Shown: positions 9,171-17,875 of the stretch, piece by piece | Numbering within the stretch: position 1 is the first letter of the stretch | How the letters are laid out: each line of letters opens with the position of its first letter | NCBI GenBank assembly: GCA_965196985.1 | Contig: CBDALO010000080.1 | Location: 1 to 64,000 of the forward strand | Direction of reading: 5' to 3' | Source of the DNA: 2-12-FULL-35-23 sp965196985 | GTDB taxonomy: Bacteria > Pseudomonadota > Gammaproteobacteria > UBA12402 | Length of the DNA stretch: 64,000 nucleotides | Program-made: the position numbers and the translations under genes | The notes under the pieces: model-generated | Told to the model about the DNA's origin: nothing | Seen by the model: only the letters and a program-made list of their open reading frames with translations | Database searches by the model: none

Positions 9171-10697
9171 TTAACTTTTTATAGTTTCTTTTTTGTGGGT
9201 TGCTTTGGCCGCATGCTTATGAGTTTCAGCTTTTTTTGCTTGGTGTGTTTTTGGTTTTCGTGCCAAGGTTTTCTTTTTATGTTTTGTCTGGCGATGAGCA
9301 TACTTCTTGTTTTGCATAGGGGGTATAGACAGCTTGGCAGGGTGATCGGAAAGAAAAGTATTTAGTTGCATTACATCATTCACGGTTAGAGTACCAGCAG
9401 CTAGTTTTAGGTCGATTAAATTATTGATATATTGGTTTCGATCTAAAGCATACTGTCTTTCAGTGCTATAAAGTTGTGATTCAGCAATTAGCACGTTAGT
9501 CATGGTTTGAGTGCCAACCTTGTAGCCTTCTTCCATGCCTTTCAAAGTACTGCGATTTGATAGAAGGGTTTGCTTATCCGCTTGGATTTTACTAATACCT
9601 GAAATGACACCTAGGTAGGCTTGACGAGCATCATTTACTGTTGATCGATAGGTTTGCTGATATTGGCCTGCTGACAAGTCGTATTCAGCGATTGCTTGTT
9701 TAACTTGAGCTGTTACTTGGCCACCAGAAAATATTGGTAAGTTAAGTTGTAGCCCAACTTCAGTATTTTCCATACGATTACTGCCAGGAACATCAACGTT
9801 AGAATTGTAGTTATTCGAGTAGCTACCGGTTAGATTTAGACTTGGAAGGTGGCCGCCAAAAGCCGCCTTAATGTTATCTTGATTGGCTAGCATGGTGTAG
9901 CGAGCAGCGATTAGGCTCCAATTATAACGAGTTGCCGTTTGTGACCATTTATTAATATTGGTTGGATTAGGTTTTAATAAAGGTATGCGATTAATTCCAG
10001 CAATATGTGGGTAATAAATGCCAGTGATTGCGCGTAAATTCTCGCGGGCATCTTCTAGGTTGTTTTCTGCAGTAACGTATTTTGCAACAGAGGAATCATA
10101 AGAAGCTTTGGCATTATACATATCAGTGATTGTTTTAACGCCAACTTCATAGCTTTCTTTGGCTTGGATATATTGGCGATAGAAGGCGCGTTTTTCAGCT
10201 GCGGTATCGTCAAGGGTTTCCTTGGCCAACAAAACAGCAAAATAAGCTTTAACAGTTTGTTGGATCAAGGTTTGCACAGCAGCTGTGTAGGTTGCGTAAG
10301 CTGATTTAACAGAATTTTTTGCTGAGGCCAAGTTCATCCAGTTAGTAAAGTTAAAAATAGTTTGGCTTAAGGTAACTGTAAAACCTAAATTTTTTGTTTT
10401 GTTAGTAGCATTGATATTACTATATCCACCAGACACTGTATTAAAAATGTTATCACCATGGATTTTGGTTTTGGTATAACCTGCGTTGCCTTGTAAATTA
10501 ATTTGTGGCAGTAAAGCGGCGACACTTAGAGGGAGCTGCTGCTGTGCAATGTCTCTTTGAGCCAAGGCTTGTTGAAATTTGGGGTCGCTTTTTAGTGCGG
10601 CATGATAAATGTCAATTAAGTTGGCTATTTGGCCATATGCTGCACTAGCTGCAAGGCTTGTACCAATTATACTTGTTATCAGTAGTTTCTTTATCAT
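9171..10697 (-). CDS. tolC: TolC-family outer-membrane efflux protein
   Basis: This is the outer-membrane channel of type I secretion and tripartite efflux systems. A signal peptide is clear (KLLITSIIGTSLAASAAYGQ). Two repeated OEP domains follow, with the coiled-coil helices typical of the family; GYKVGTQTMTNVLIAESQL is the conserved second-repeat motif. The length of 508 residues includes an unusual C-terminal tail of about 45 residues that is very rich in Lys, His and Ala (HKKKTLARKPKTHQAKKAE). The tail is presumably periplasmic. The gene lies 10 bases after pcm on the same strand, and that pcm-tolC order is seen in related intracellular gammaproteobacteria. It converges on comM with only 2 bases between. 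Confidence 0.92.
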   Translation of the reverse strand: MIKKLLITSIIGTSLAASAAYGQIANLIDIYHAALKSDPKFQQALAQRDIAQQQLPLSVAALLPQINLQGNAGYTKTKIHGDNIFNTVSGGYSNINATNKTKNLGFTVTLSQTIFNFTNWMNLASAKNSVKSAYATYTAAVQTLIQQTVKAYFAVLLAKETLDDTAAEKRAFYRQYIQAKESYEVGVKTITDMYNAKASYDSSVAKYVTAENNLEDARENLRAITGIYYPHIAGINRIPLLKPNPTNINKWSQTATRYNWSLIAARYTMLANQDNIKAAFGGHLPSLNLTGSYSNNYNSNVDVPGSNRMENTEVGLQLNLPIFSGGQVTAQVKQAIAEYDLSAGQYQQTYRSTVNDARQAYLGVISGISKIQADKQTLLSNRSTLKGMEEGYKVGTQTMTNVLIAESQLYSTERQYALDRNQYINNLIDLKLAAGTLTVNDVMQLNTFLSDHPAKLSIPPMQNKKYAHRQTKHKKKTLARKPKTHQAKKAETHKHAAKATHKKETIKS

Positions 10698-10707
10698 AGT
10701 AAGTCGC

Positions 10708-11361
10708 TTAAAAAGTAAAGGTTTGTTCTTCGTGACCTTCTAGTAAGCTAGGTACGAAGGTTTCATAAAGTACTTTTTTATCCCAGCCTGTTTCGGATGC
10801 CTTTGTTAGCAATGTTGCTTGCATGTTAGAGCCTTCACCGATCACAGCAAAAATTCTGCCAGCGTTATTAAGGTCTTTTTGCAAGGTGTGTGGTAACTTT
10901 GCTACTGAACCAGTTAGCACGATAACATCATAAGGTGCATTTTCATGCCATCCTTGGTGAGCATTACCTGTGCTAAAGGTGATGTTGTCGAGTTTGAGCT
11001 GATTGGTAACTTGTTGTGCTTGCTCAGTTAGGTCAGCAAATAGGTCGATGCTATAAACGTGGTTGGCTTGCTTGGCAAGCAAAGCGGTTAAGTAACCAGA
11101 GCCAGTGCCAATTTCTAAAACCGTTTCCGTGGGGAGGATATCTAGTGCAGTGATGATACGACCTACTTCTTTAGGCGGTAGTATAACTTGACCATGAGCC
11201 AAAGGAATAGCTGTATCAGCGTAAGCGAGTTTTTTGTAGGTATTTGGGACAAATCGTTCACGCGGAACAGAGTTTATCAACTCTAGCGTATCATCATCTA
11301 ATACCTCCCAGGCACGAATTTGCTGGGTAATCATATTTCTTTTTGCTTCTTTTTCAACCAT
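10708..11361 (-). CDS. pcm: Protein-L-isoaspartate O-methyltransferase family protein
   Basis: This SAM-dependent methyltransferase repairs isoaspartyl residues in aged proteins. Conserved blocks include MITQQIRAWEVLDDDTLELI, PRERFVPNTYKKLAYADTAI and the SAM-binding VLEIGTGSGYLTALLA. The annotation could begin at 11415, but residues before the Met at 11361 are not family-like, so I chose 11361 (MVEKEAKRNMITQ). The protein matches the tolC-linked pcm paralogue group, whose substrate is less certain than that of classical Pcm. It is the first gene of a pcm-tolC unit. Confidence 0.88.
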   Translation of the reverse strand: MVEKEAKRNMITQQIRAWEVLDDDTLELINSVPRERFVPNTYKKLAYADTAIPLAHGQVILPPKEVGRIITALDILPTETVLEIGTGSGYLTALLAKQANHVYSIDLFADLTEQAQQVTNQLKLDNITFSTGNAHQGWHENAPYDVIVLTGSVAKLPHTLQKDLNNAGRIFAVIGEGSNMQATLLTKASETGWDKKVLYETFVPSLLEGHEEQTFTF

Positions 11362-11501
11362 TTTTCTTTGAGTGTGGTAGTTTATACAGGCACCAAAATA
11401 GCATAGATCTAGCATTAGATAAACTTGAGATTGTTAGTTCATACTAGGTGCTGTTGCATAAATAGTTAAATCTGAAAAATGCTATAAAAATAAATTGGTT
11501 A

Positions 11502-11957
11502 TTAACGGTGTCCAGAAGAGCCAAATCCGTTGCTTCCGCGCTCTGACTGAGCAAACTCGTCAACTAAGTCAAACTTAACTTGTACTATAGGGACAATAAT
11601 GAGTTGTGCAATACGATCGCTGGGCTGAATGGTAAAGGCTTCCTGTCCACGGTTCCAGCAGGAAATTAGTAGTTCACCTTGATAATCTGAGTCAATTAGT
11701 CCGACCAAATTACCCAGAACAATTCCATGTTTATGACCAAGTCCTGAGCGCGGCAAAATTTGAGCCGCTAGCCCTGGGTCACCAATATGTATTGCTAGGC
11801 CGGTAGGAATGAGTTCGGTTTGTTGAGGTGCTAAGGTGAGTGGTGTATCAATGCAAGCACGAAGGTCTAAGCCTGCGGATCCGGGGGTAGCATAATGAGG
11901 TAATGGGATCTTTGCGCCTAGTTTTGGGTTAAGTACTTTTACTTCAACTGTTGTCAT
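11502..11957 (-). CDS. dut: Deoxyuridine 5'-triphosphate nucleotidohydrolase (dUTPase)
   Basis: Dut hydrolyses dUTP to dUMP, keeping uracil out of DNA and feeding thymidylate synthesis. The 151-residue trimeric-type enzyme shows all five motifs: PGSAGLDLRA, PRSGLGHKHGI, GNLVGLIDSDYQGEL, QPSDRIAQLII and the C-terminal RGSNGFGSSGHR arm. The gene is intact. An IS4-like element begins only 48 bases upstream of its start codon and may have displaced its promoter. Confidence 0.96.
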   Translation of the reverse strand: MTTVEVKVLNPKLGAKIPLPHYATPGSAGLDLRACIDTPLTLAPQQTELIPTGLAIHIGDPGLAAQILPRSGLGHKHGIVLGNLVGLIDSDYQGELLISCWNRGQEAFTIQPSDRIAQLIIVPIVQVKFDLVDEFAQSERGSNGFGSSGHR

Positions 11958-12005
11958 AGCTTGTTTGTTCGCTTGTTGATTTCCAGCGAGTATATCATAA
12001 TCTTA

Positions 12006-13474
12006 CTGAAAACTACCCAAAATTTAAATCAGCAAAATAATGCTGAAATATTGTGTAAAAATGACTATGCTTTGTCTTTTTAACAAGACTAACGAGATGA
12101 GTATAAATGTTAAACTTCGCCGATTACGCTGCCCCTCTTTTTTCAAAATTAACTGGGAAAGTTGTTTTAAAAAAATCTATCGACGATTGTAGGAAAGCTA
12201 TTAACTGAAGGTAGTTGTAAGTTGTTCAGTTCATCAAAAGATAACAATGAGTATAAAAAGATGATTCGTACACTTACCGGTGAAAATAAAAGCACCGATT
12301 TAGATCCAATAAAAACAAATGATGTATTGCTAGAACAGAGCTGTGAAAAACTTTCACACGCCAGTAAAATTGATGTTCTTCATGATCCTTCTGATATTAG
12401 AAAGCCACATAGCAAGCAAACTGAAAATCTAGGTAAAGTAAGGAGTCTGGACGGGGATATTATCAATGGTTACAGCACGCATAACGCAGTTGCATTAGTA
12501 CCTGGTGATAAGGCTGTGCATCTACTATCGCATGTAAGCTACAGCAATAAAGACCCTAAGTTTTTAAAAGCTGAGCATATTAAGAAAATAGAGGCTGGAA
12601 AGCCATTTGAGGGAGATAAAGAGGCCAAGAGTCTTTATGAATCTGGTGATTACTTTAATAAAAAGCTGCTGTCTATTCGTGAAATAGAAAAAATAGGAAT
12701 CTGCCTAAAATCAAAGAATGAAGATGCAACCATTACCCATATTCTAGATAGAGAGTTTGATGATAATGACTATCTCTCACTAATTGATACAAACCTAGAT
12801 CAAGACTTTATTATTCGCTCAAAAATAACAAGAACAATAGAAGGTAGAGGTGATGATGGTAAAAAGCTTAAGCTGATTAACGCTGATTTTGATGCTCAAG
12901 GCGAAAAGCAATTCCAAAAGTTAACAGTTGGAAAGAATTGCGTACAAGACGGAAAAATAACTATTTATTTTGGAGAGTTTGAGAACATCAATGCAATTAA
13001 AATCCAAATTACAGGCAGAGATGGTAGGAGAATTTTTAAGAATGACATGCTGCTATTAACTAATAAAAAAGTAACGACTTTTGATGAGGCGTATGAGGTA
13101 TACATAGCCTATCTATCTCGTGCGAAAATTGAATATGTTTTTAAATTTCTCAAGGAAGGACTAGGCTGGGAAAATATGCAGATAAAAAATTTTAAAGGGA
13201 TACAAAATCTACTGGCTGTATGTTTTTATGTGGCCTCATATTTGTATGAGATAGGTAAGGAAAAAGCTTATGACGATTACGCAATTATGCTAGCTAAATT
13301 AGGAGATGGTAAGGGCAAGGTGACACGACACTTTATTGCGAAGGGTATTAGAAAACTTCTAACGTATCACTTAGTAGAGCAATTTTTTAAAGAAAATAGT
13401 GTTTCTCAAGAAGAACAAAAAGAATTATCGAATTCAGTTCAGGTAGGGAGATAACAATTTTGGGTAGTTCTCAG
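12006..13474 (+). mobile_element. IS4-like insertion sequence
   Basis: The element is 1469 bp long. Its ends are inverted repeats, CTGAAAACTACCCAAAAT on the left and the complement of CTGAGAACTACCCAAAAT on the right. It is flanked by a 7-bp direct duplication, AATCTTA, at 11999-12005 and 13475-13481. It sits between dut and radC without breaking either coding region. Only one copy is seen in this window. Confidence 0.9.
12107..13454 (+). pseudogene. IS4-like transposase with a single-base frameshift near its N-terminus
   Basis: The N-terminal part reads from ATG 12107 (MLNFADYAAPLFSKLTGKVV). One extra A near 12203 puts it out of frame, giving an immediate stop at 12206. The remainder continues as TEGSCKLFSSSKDNN from 12204 to 13454. 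The DDE catalytic blocks lie in this downstream frame: IDVLHDPSDI, ITHILDREFDD and the YLSRAKIEYVFKFLKEGLGW region with the glutamate. The change is +1 in sense with no obvious slippery motif, so a disabling indel is more likely than programmed recoding. If so, this copy moves only when a transposase is supplied in trans. Confidence 0.75.
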
Positions 13475-13577
13475 AATCTTAAACCTTGTCTCTTTCTGAT
13501 TAGTTCTTCTATTACTTTTGCTTTTGTTGTGTGGGCAGCTCAAGTCGTTACTGATTTTTATTCATAAGGAGCCTAAA

Positions 13578-14252
13578 GTGAAAATAAATGATTGGCCTAT
13601 AGCCGAGCAGCCTCGTGGCAAGTTGTTACGATTTGGACGAGCTGCTTTATCTGATGCAGAGTTATTGGCAATTTTATTACGTACAGGTATTCCGGGAATG
13701 TCGGTGCTTGATTTGGCCCGCAGTTTATTAAAAAACTTCGGCAGTTTAAGGAAGATTTTTGCAGCTGATAAAGAAAGTTTCTGTTGTTTAGCAGGGCTTG
13801 GTGAGGCGAAATATCTTCATTTGCAGGCTGCCTTAGAATTAAGTCAGCGCTTATTATATGAAGAGGTGCATCAGCAAAGTAGCCTAGACAATCCTATGCA
13901 GGTCCGTTGTTACTTGCTTAGTAAGCTGAGCGAGTGTGTAAGAGAGACTTTCGCTTGTTTATACCTTAATAGTCAATACCAGGTCATTGCTTATGAAGAG
14001 CTATTCCATGGTAGTTTAAGAGAAGCTGAAGTTTATCCGCGTGAAGTGGCCAAGCAGGTACTAATGTATAATGCAGCAGCAGTCATCATTGCACATAATC
14101 ACCCTTCGGGAGATATAAAGCCAAGTGAGGCCGATATTCGGATTACTTTACATTTAAAGGAAGCTTTAGCTTTAATCGATGTATTATTGTTGGATCATAT
14201 TATCGTTGGCATAAATGAAACCTGCTCACTGATTGAGCTTGGCTTGCTTTAG
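13578..14252 (+). CDS. radC: RadC/MPN-domain protein
   Basis: RadC-family proteins have an N-terminal helix-hairpin-helix-like part and a C-terminal JAMM/MPN metalloprotease fold. The JAMM motif is visible as IIAHNHPSGDIKPSEAD. The N-terminal hallmark is IAEQPRGKLLRFGRAALSDAELLAILLRTG. A longer frame opens at 13518, but GTG 13578 has AAGGAG at 13566-13571 and gives the normal family start, so I chose it. The cellular role remains unclear for the family as a whole. The IS4-like element lies about 100 bases upstream. Confidence 0.92.
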   Translation: MKINDWPIAEQPRGKLLRFGRAALSDAELLAILLRTGIPGMSVLDLARSLLKNFGSLRKIFAADKESFCCLAGLGEAKYLHLQAALELSQRLLYEEVHQQSSLDNPMQVRCYLLSKLSECVRETFACLYLNSQYQVIAYEELFHGSLREAEVYPREVAKQVLMYNAAAVIIAHNHPSGDIKPSEADIRITLHLKEALALIDVLLLDHIIVGINETCSLIELGLL

Positions 14253-14300
14253 GCGTAAGCGATGCCTAAAATGCACCTTCTGTATCGAAGGAGTTAAGTA

Positions 14301-15842
14301 GTGGAGTTGGCCAAATCAAATCGTTTTAACACATACCTAATTTATGGGACTGCTATCGTTGTTTCTTTTTTGTTGACATGGTTGTCGATCTGTCAGTATC
14401 GCACTTTTAATGCTGATGGTGTGCTGTACTTACAAACGGCACGTGATTTTTTACAAGGGGGTTTTAAAGCAGCTTACCAGCAATACCCTTGGCCCTTCTT
14501 CTCAGTGTTGATTGCGGAGTTGTCACGGTGGTTTGGTGTTACAGTTTTAACGGCTGCTTATTGGTTAAGTGGTCTCTTTTTTGCATTAATTACCATCGCA
14601 TTTTTAACTATTGTTAGACAGTTGGCTTACTCTGTTAAGTTACAATGGTTAGCACTGTTTGTTATTTTAACTTTTCGACCCCTGACTAAATATTCACACT
14701 ATATTATTCGAGACGCAGGCTACTTGGCATTTTTTTTAGTTGGTGTGGCGCTGCTTATTTCATTTATTAATAAACCACGTTGGTACAAGGCAGTTGCCTG
14801 GAATATTGCTATGACTTTGGCTTTGCTGTTTCGTGTTGAGGGTACTTTGTTTTTGGTTTTGGCACCACTAATTGTTTGGTTTGATTTTCCCAAGGATAAG
14901 CTTGGGACTTTGAGGCGTTACATTCAGCTTAATTCTTTAACAGTTATTTACTTTATTGTGATGGCATTTTTTGTTTTGCTCTTTTCACATCATGGCATGA
15001 ATAGCACAGGCCGTCTGTCAGGGTTGCTAAATGGTATAGTGGATTTTATTAGAACGGCTTGGGGTGAGTTTTATCTGGCTGTTTTTTATGTCAGTAAGTA
15101 CGTTTTGCCTCCTCCCGCCGCACGTTTTGGTTGGGTTTTTACTCTGAGCGGTTTGATAGGGACATTTATTTATTGTTGCATTATTGGTATCACATTGCCT
15201 TATTTGGTGGGGTTGGTTTATGGGTTGCGAGGTGTTGTTTGGCGATACTATAGAGCTATTTTGGTTTACGTGGTTATAGCATTTGTATTGGTGTCAGCGT
15301 ACTCTTTTTCTCGGTACTACTTTGTTGTACGTTATTTTTTGCCGCTTAGTGCGCTGTTGTTAACGATAGCGATTCCTGGTTTAGCTAGGCTTTATTGTAG
15401 TAGTAGGGATGTTCGATGTCGCTACTTCCCCTGGAGGAAAGTATTGTTGTGGTTAGTGGTATTACTGATGCTTGCTCAGGCCGTTTCAACAGTATTTCAT
15501 ATTGGCCCTTCTAAGCGTTATCGTTATTTAGCGGCTGTTTGGCTTAGGGAGCATACTGCGCCGACAGCAACTGTTTATACTAATGATGGCAAGATAGCTT
15601 TTATTTCTAATCGAACTAGTAATGGGTGGCAGTGTGCTTATTTAGAGCATTACCCTAAAAAAACTTGCTTTAGTTGGGCTAAGCTTGGTGGACTGATTAG
15701 GGTTCATAGTGACTATTTAGCTATAAGTATCGATAGTGTGAAACAGAAAGTACAACTAGGGCAGCTAATGAAGCGAGCACCTATTAAAGCTTTTAGAGGT
15801 TCGCACAATAGGCAGGTAGTTATTTATCAGCTAAAGCCCTAA
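14301..15842 (+). CDS. GT-C-type polytopic membrane glycosyltransferase-like protein
   Basis: The protein has 513 residues and about 10-12 hydrophobic spans with a final soluble domain. The first loop, FNADGVLYLQTARDFLQGG, contains the acidic Asp typical of lipid-linked sugar (GT-C/ArnT-like) transferases. The C-terminal segment VYTNDGKIAFISNRTSNGW resembles the periplasmic end of such enzymes. GTG 14301 is chosen because AAGGAG lies 7 bases upstream. Its neighbour wecA, converging with a 23-base overlap, handles undecaprenyl-linked sugars, which fits a role in surface glycan assembly. Donor and acceptor are unknown. Confidence 0.65.
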   Translation: MELAKSNRFNTYLIYGTAIVVSFLLTWLSICQYRTFNADGVLYLQTARDFLQGGFKAAYQQYPWPFFSVLIAELSRWFGVTVLTAAYWLSGLFFALITIAFLTIVRQLAYSVKLQWLALFVILTFRPLTKYSHYIIRDAGYLAFFLVGVALLISFINKPRWYKAVAWNIAMTLALLFRVEGTLFLVLAPLIVWFDFPKDKLGTLRRYIQLNSLTVIYFIVMAFFVLLFSHHGMNSTGRLSGLLNGIVDFIRTAWGEFYLAVFYVSKYVLPPPAARFGWVFTLSGLIGTFIYCCIIGITLPYLVGLVYGLRGVVWRYYRAILVYVVIAFVLVSAYSFSRYYFVVRYFLPLSALLLTIAIPGLARLYCSSRDVRCRYFPWRKVLLWLVVLLMLAQAVSTVFHIGPSKRYRYLAAVWLREHTAPTATVYTNDGKIAFISNRTSNGWQCAYLEHYPKKTCFSWAKLGGLIRVHSDYLAISIDSVKQKVQLGQLMKRAPIKAFRGSHNRQVVIYQLKP

Positions 15843-16911
15843 GTTTGCTTTTATAAAATCTCAATAATTTTTTTATTGTCCAGGCTTTCATAATTAAGGT
15901 CATATAGATAGCTAGTGCGCAAAGGAAAAGGATTAAGCTGAAGAAGTCAGGAGTATTGAACCAGTTTAGAATTAGACCTATAGCAGAGGTTGTTAGGGTG
16001 ATCAGGGCGGCAGTAATAGCGCATTGGAAAGGAGAAAACCGAGCTGCCTTTAGGATGTGATGAAAGTGTTCACGATCTGCTTGGAATGGTGATTGTCCTT
16101 TTTTAATACGCCTAACGGCTGAGGTGACCACATCAAATAGTGGTAGTGCAATAATCCATAAGAAGTTAATCGGTGCAACGCTAGCTGAATGTTGTTGAGA
16201 TAATTTGACACAGTACCAAGCAATGGTAAAGCCGAGGAAGGTGCTGCCAGCATCGCCCATAAACACGTGAAAAGGGTTTTTCTTACTGCGAGGAAGAGGG
16301 AAGTTGAAAAGCAAGAAGCCAAGCAGGCAAGCTAGTAGCAATACAATAAATTGTGCATCAATTAAAGAGTGATTCATAAAAGCTATAATTGCTAAGAAAG
16401 CAAGCTGGATAAAAGCAATAATTCCGGCAAAGCCATCAGCGCCATCGAGCATATTCATAGCATTAACCATGGTAACAAAGGCAAGAATGCTGACAATAAT
16501 TCCCCAGCTGCCTATATGAATATTGCCAAAAAGAAATAAGTTTCCAAAGTTATGTAGCGAGGCTCCACCCCAGATAACTGCTAGCATAGCGGCTAGGAAT
16601 TGGGTGGCTAAGCGAATTTTAGCGTCAAGATTACACCAGTCGTCAATTACCCCAACTAGCATTAGCAAGCCTGCTGCAGCAAAAAAAGCGCGATAACTTT
16701 CCAGGGGGACATAAAGCATAAGGTAGGCAAAACAAAAGCCAAGGAACATCGCAGCACCACCAACAAGCGGGATGTTGCCAGTGTGCTTTTTTCGTTGGCT
16801 GGGTGTGTCAACAAGGCCAACTTTATAAGCAGCGGTACGAAAGAGGAAAACGCAGAAAGTGGTTATAAAAAAAGCGCTAAGCGTAGCAATACAGAGGTTT
16901 TTCCAAATCAT
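15820..16911 (-). CDS. wecA: Undecaprenyl-phosphate N-acetylglucosaminyl 1-phosphate transferase family
   Basis: This integral membrane enzyme of the MraY/WecA family moves a sugar-1-phosphate onto undecaprenyl phosphate to begin O-antigen or other glycan synthesis. The 363-residue protein has about 11 membrane spans. The family motifs are present: VGVIDDWCNLDAKIR, AMNMLDGADGFAG, FMGDAGSTFLGF and the cytosolic DREHFHHIL histidine loop. WecA/Rfe specificity is the usual assignment for this sequence type, but the exact sugar is inferred. It has no same-strand partner. Confidence 0.88.
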   Translation of the reverse strand: MIWKNLCIATLSAFFITTFCVFLFRTAAYKVGLVDTPSQRKKHTGNIPLVGGAAMFLGFCFAYLMLYVPLESYRAFFAAAGLLMLVGVIDDWCNLDAKIRLATQFLAAMLAVIWGGASLHNFGNLFLFGNIHIGSWGIIVSILAFVTMVNAMNMLDGADGFAGIIAFIQLAFLAIIAFMNHSLIDAQFIVLLLACLLGFLLFNFPLPRSKKNPFHVFMGDAGSTFLGFTIAWYCVKLSQQHSASVAPINFLWIIALPLFDVVTSAVRRIKKGQSPFQADREHFHHILKAARFSPFQCAITAALITLTTSAIGLILNWFNTPDFFSLILFLCALAIYMTLIMKAWTIKKLLRFYKSKLRALADK

Positions 16912-17006
16912 TGACTATTCTATGCTGTGTTTTTTGAGATTGGTTTATTTTTGCAGAATCTAAATTAATTGCAAATAAGGTTTTCTAGGTTAAGGGTCGA
17001 TATTCC

Positions 17007-17035
17007 TTGCTAAACCGGGGGGTGTTTGGTATAAA
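17007..17035 (+). promoter_or_regulatory. Sigma-70-type promoter for rpmB-rpmG
   Basis: A TTGCTA -35 box at 17007-17012 is followed, after exactly 17 bases, by a TATAAA -10 box at 17030-17035. These lie about 60 bases before the rpmB start, with the GC-rich sequence typical of a stable-RNA or ribosomal promoter start region between them. It is assigned by sequence match only. Confidence 0.6.
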
Positions 17036-17098
17036 TGCGCACTTTCGCACAAATTCGGCCTATTGGTCTATTTTTAAGCAGTTGCCAGGAGAAAAATG

Positions 17099-17347
17099 AT
17101 GGCTAAAGTATGTCAGGTAACAGGAAGGCGACCTGTTACTGGTAATAATGTTTCGCACGCTAATAACAAAACAAAGCGCCGCTTTGAGCCGAATTTACAT
17201 GAACGTAAATTCTGGGTAGAGAGTGAAAACCGTTTTGTTAAGTTACGAGTAAGTGCAAAAGGTATTCGCATTATTGATAAGAAAGGTATTGAAGCAGTTT
17301 TAGCTGATATTAAAGCTCGTGAAGAAAAAGAGCGAGGTAAACACTAA
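17099..17347 (+). CDS. rpmB: 50S ribosomal protein L28
   Basis: L28 is a small basic protein of the large ribosomal subunit. The N-terminus MAKVCQVTGRRPVTGNNVSH is highly conserved, as is KRRFEPNLHERKFWVESENR. Tandem ATGs occur at 17096 and 17099. AGGAG at 17087-17091 is best spaced for 17099, which also gives the standard MAKVC start. The stop codon overlaps the rpmG start (TAATG), so the two ribosomal genes are translationally coupled. Confidence 0.97.
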   Translation: MAKVCQVTGRRPVTGNNVSHANNKTKRRFEPNLHERKFWVESENRFVKLRVSAKGIRIIDKKGIEAVLADIKAREEKERGKH

Positions 17348-17559
17348 TGGCTAAGGCAATTCGTGAAAAGATTCGTATGGTTTCTACTGGCCTTAAAAAA
17401 GATGGTAAAACCAAAACGGGTTACTTTAAAACAACTACAAAAAACAAACGTAATATGACCGGTAAGTTTCGAAAGAAATACTTTGATCCACGTGCCTGGA
17501 ATAAAGAAACAGAGCGGTTTGGCATGCACGTTGAGTTTGTTGAAGATAAAATTAAATAA
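17347..17559 (+). CDS. rpmG: 50S ribosomal protein L33, unusually long
   Basis: L33 is a large-subunit ribosomal protein. The core TGYFKTTTKNKRNMTGKFRKKYFDPR is recognisable. Most bacterial L33 proteins have about 50-55 residues; this one has 70, with extra residues around GLKKDGKTK near the N-terminus and in the C-terminal half (WNKETERFGMHVEFVEDKIK). No CxxC zinc pairs are present, so it is of the zinc-free type. It is coupled to rpmB by a TAATG overlap and followed by a strong terminator. Confidence 0.92.
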   Translation: MAKAIREKIRMVSTGLKKDGKTKTGYFKTTTKNKRNMTGKFRKKYFDPRAWNKETERFGMHVEFVEDKIK

Positions 17560-17585
17560 ATTTACTTAATTATTTTATTGGAAGT

Positions 17586-17612
17586 AAAAGGCCTTTTCAT
17601 AAGGCCTTTTTT
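17586..17612 (+). terminator. Rho-independent terminator after rpmBG
   Basis: The arms AAAAGGCCTT and AAGGCCTTTT are separated by a short TTCAT loop and followed by a run of T. It is placed about 27 bases after the rpmG stop. This is the clearest intrinsic terminator in the window. Confidence 0.88.
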
Positions 17613-17732
17613 GTAGAAACTTGTTACATGAGTGGTTGGCGCGGAAAAGCCGCCCGAGAGTATTTAAAGGAAAAATCTCTAGCAAATGTAAATAAGACCC
17701 TAAAGCTTAATAAATCAAAGTCGTCTTAAGTT

Positions 17733-17803
17733 GATTTGTATACTACTTTTGCGCAAGTAAAGCGCAGCGTAGCAAGCCATGGAGCAAAAGTAGTATACAA
17801 ATC
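17733..17803. repeat. Long perfect inverted repeat between rpmG and mutM
   Basis: Arms of 20 bases at 17733-17752 and 17784-17803 are exact reverse complements and enclose a 31-base spacer (loop around GCAAGTAAAGCGCAGCGTAG). It is not followed by a T-run and encodes no protein. It could be a small non-autonomous mobile remnant, a REP-like element or a regulatory hairpin upstream of mutM. The rest of the 316-bp gap (17613-17732 and 17804-17859) shows nothing further. Confidence 0.8.
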
Positions 17804-17875
17804 GGTAGATAAAGTATGAGCTTAGGTAAAAAATGATTTGTGCAACCATGCGCTTTTTATAAGGGGTGCTAGCCT

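Noticed and set aside
12107..12222. Programmed frameshifting in the IS4-like transposase
   Set aside because: It would need a +1 shift at a sequence without a recognisable slippery motif or release-factor-type context. A single-base insertion is simpler.
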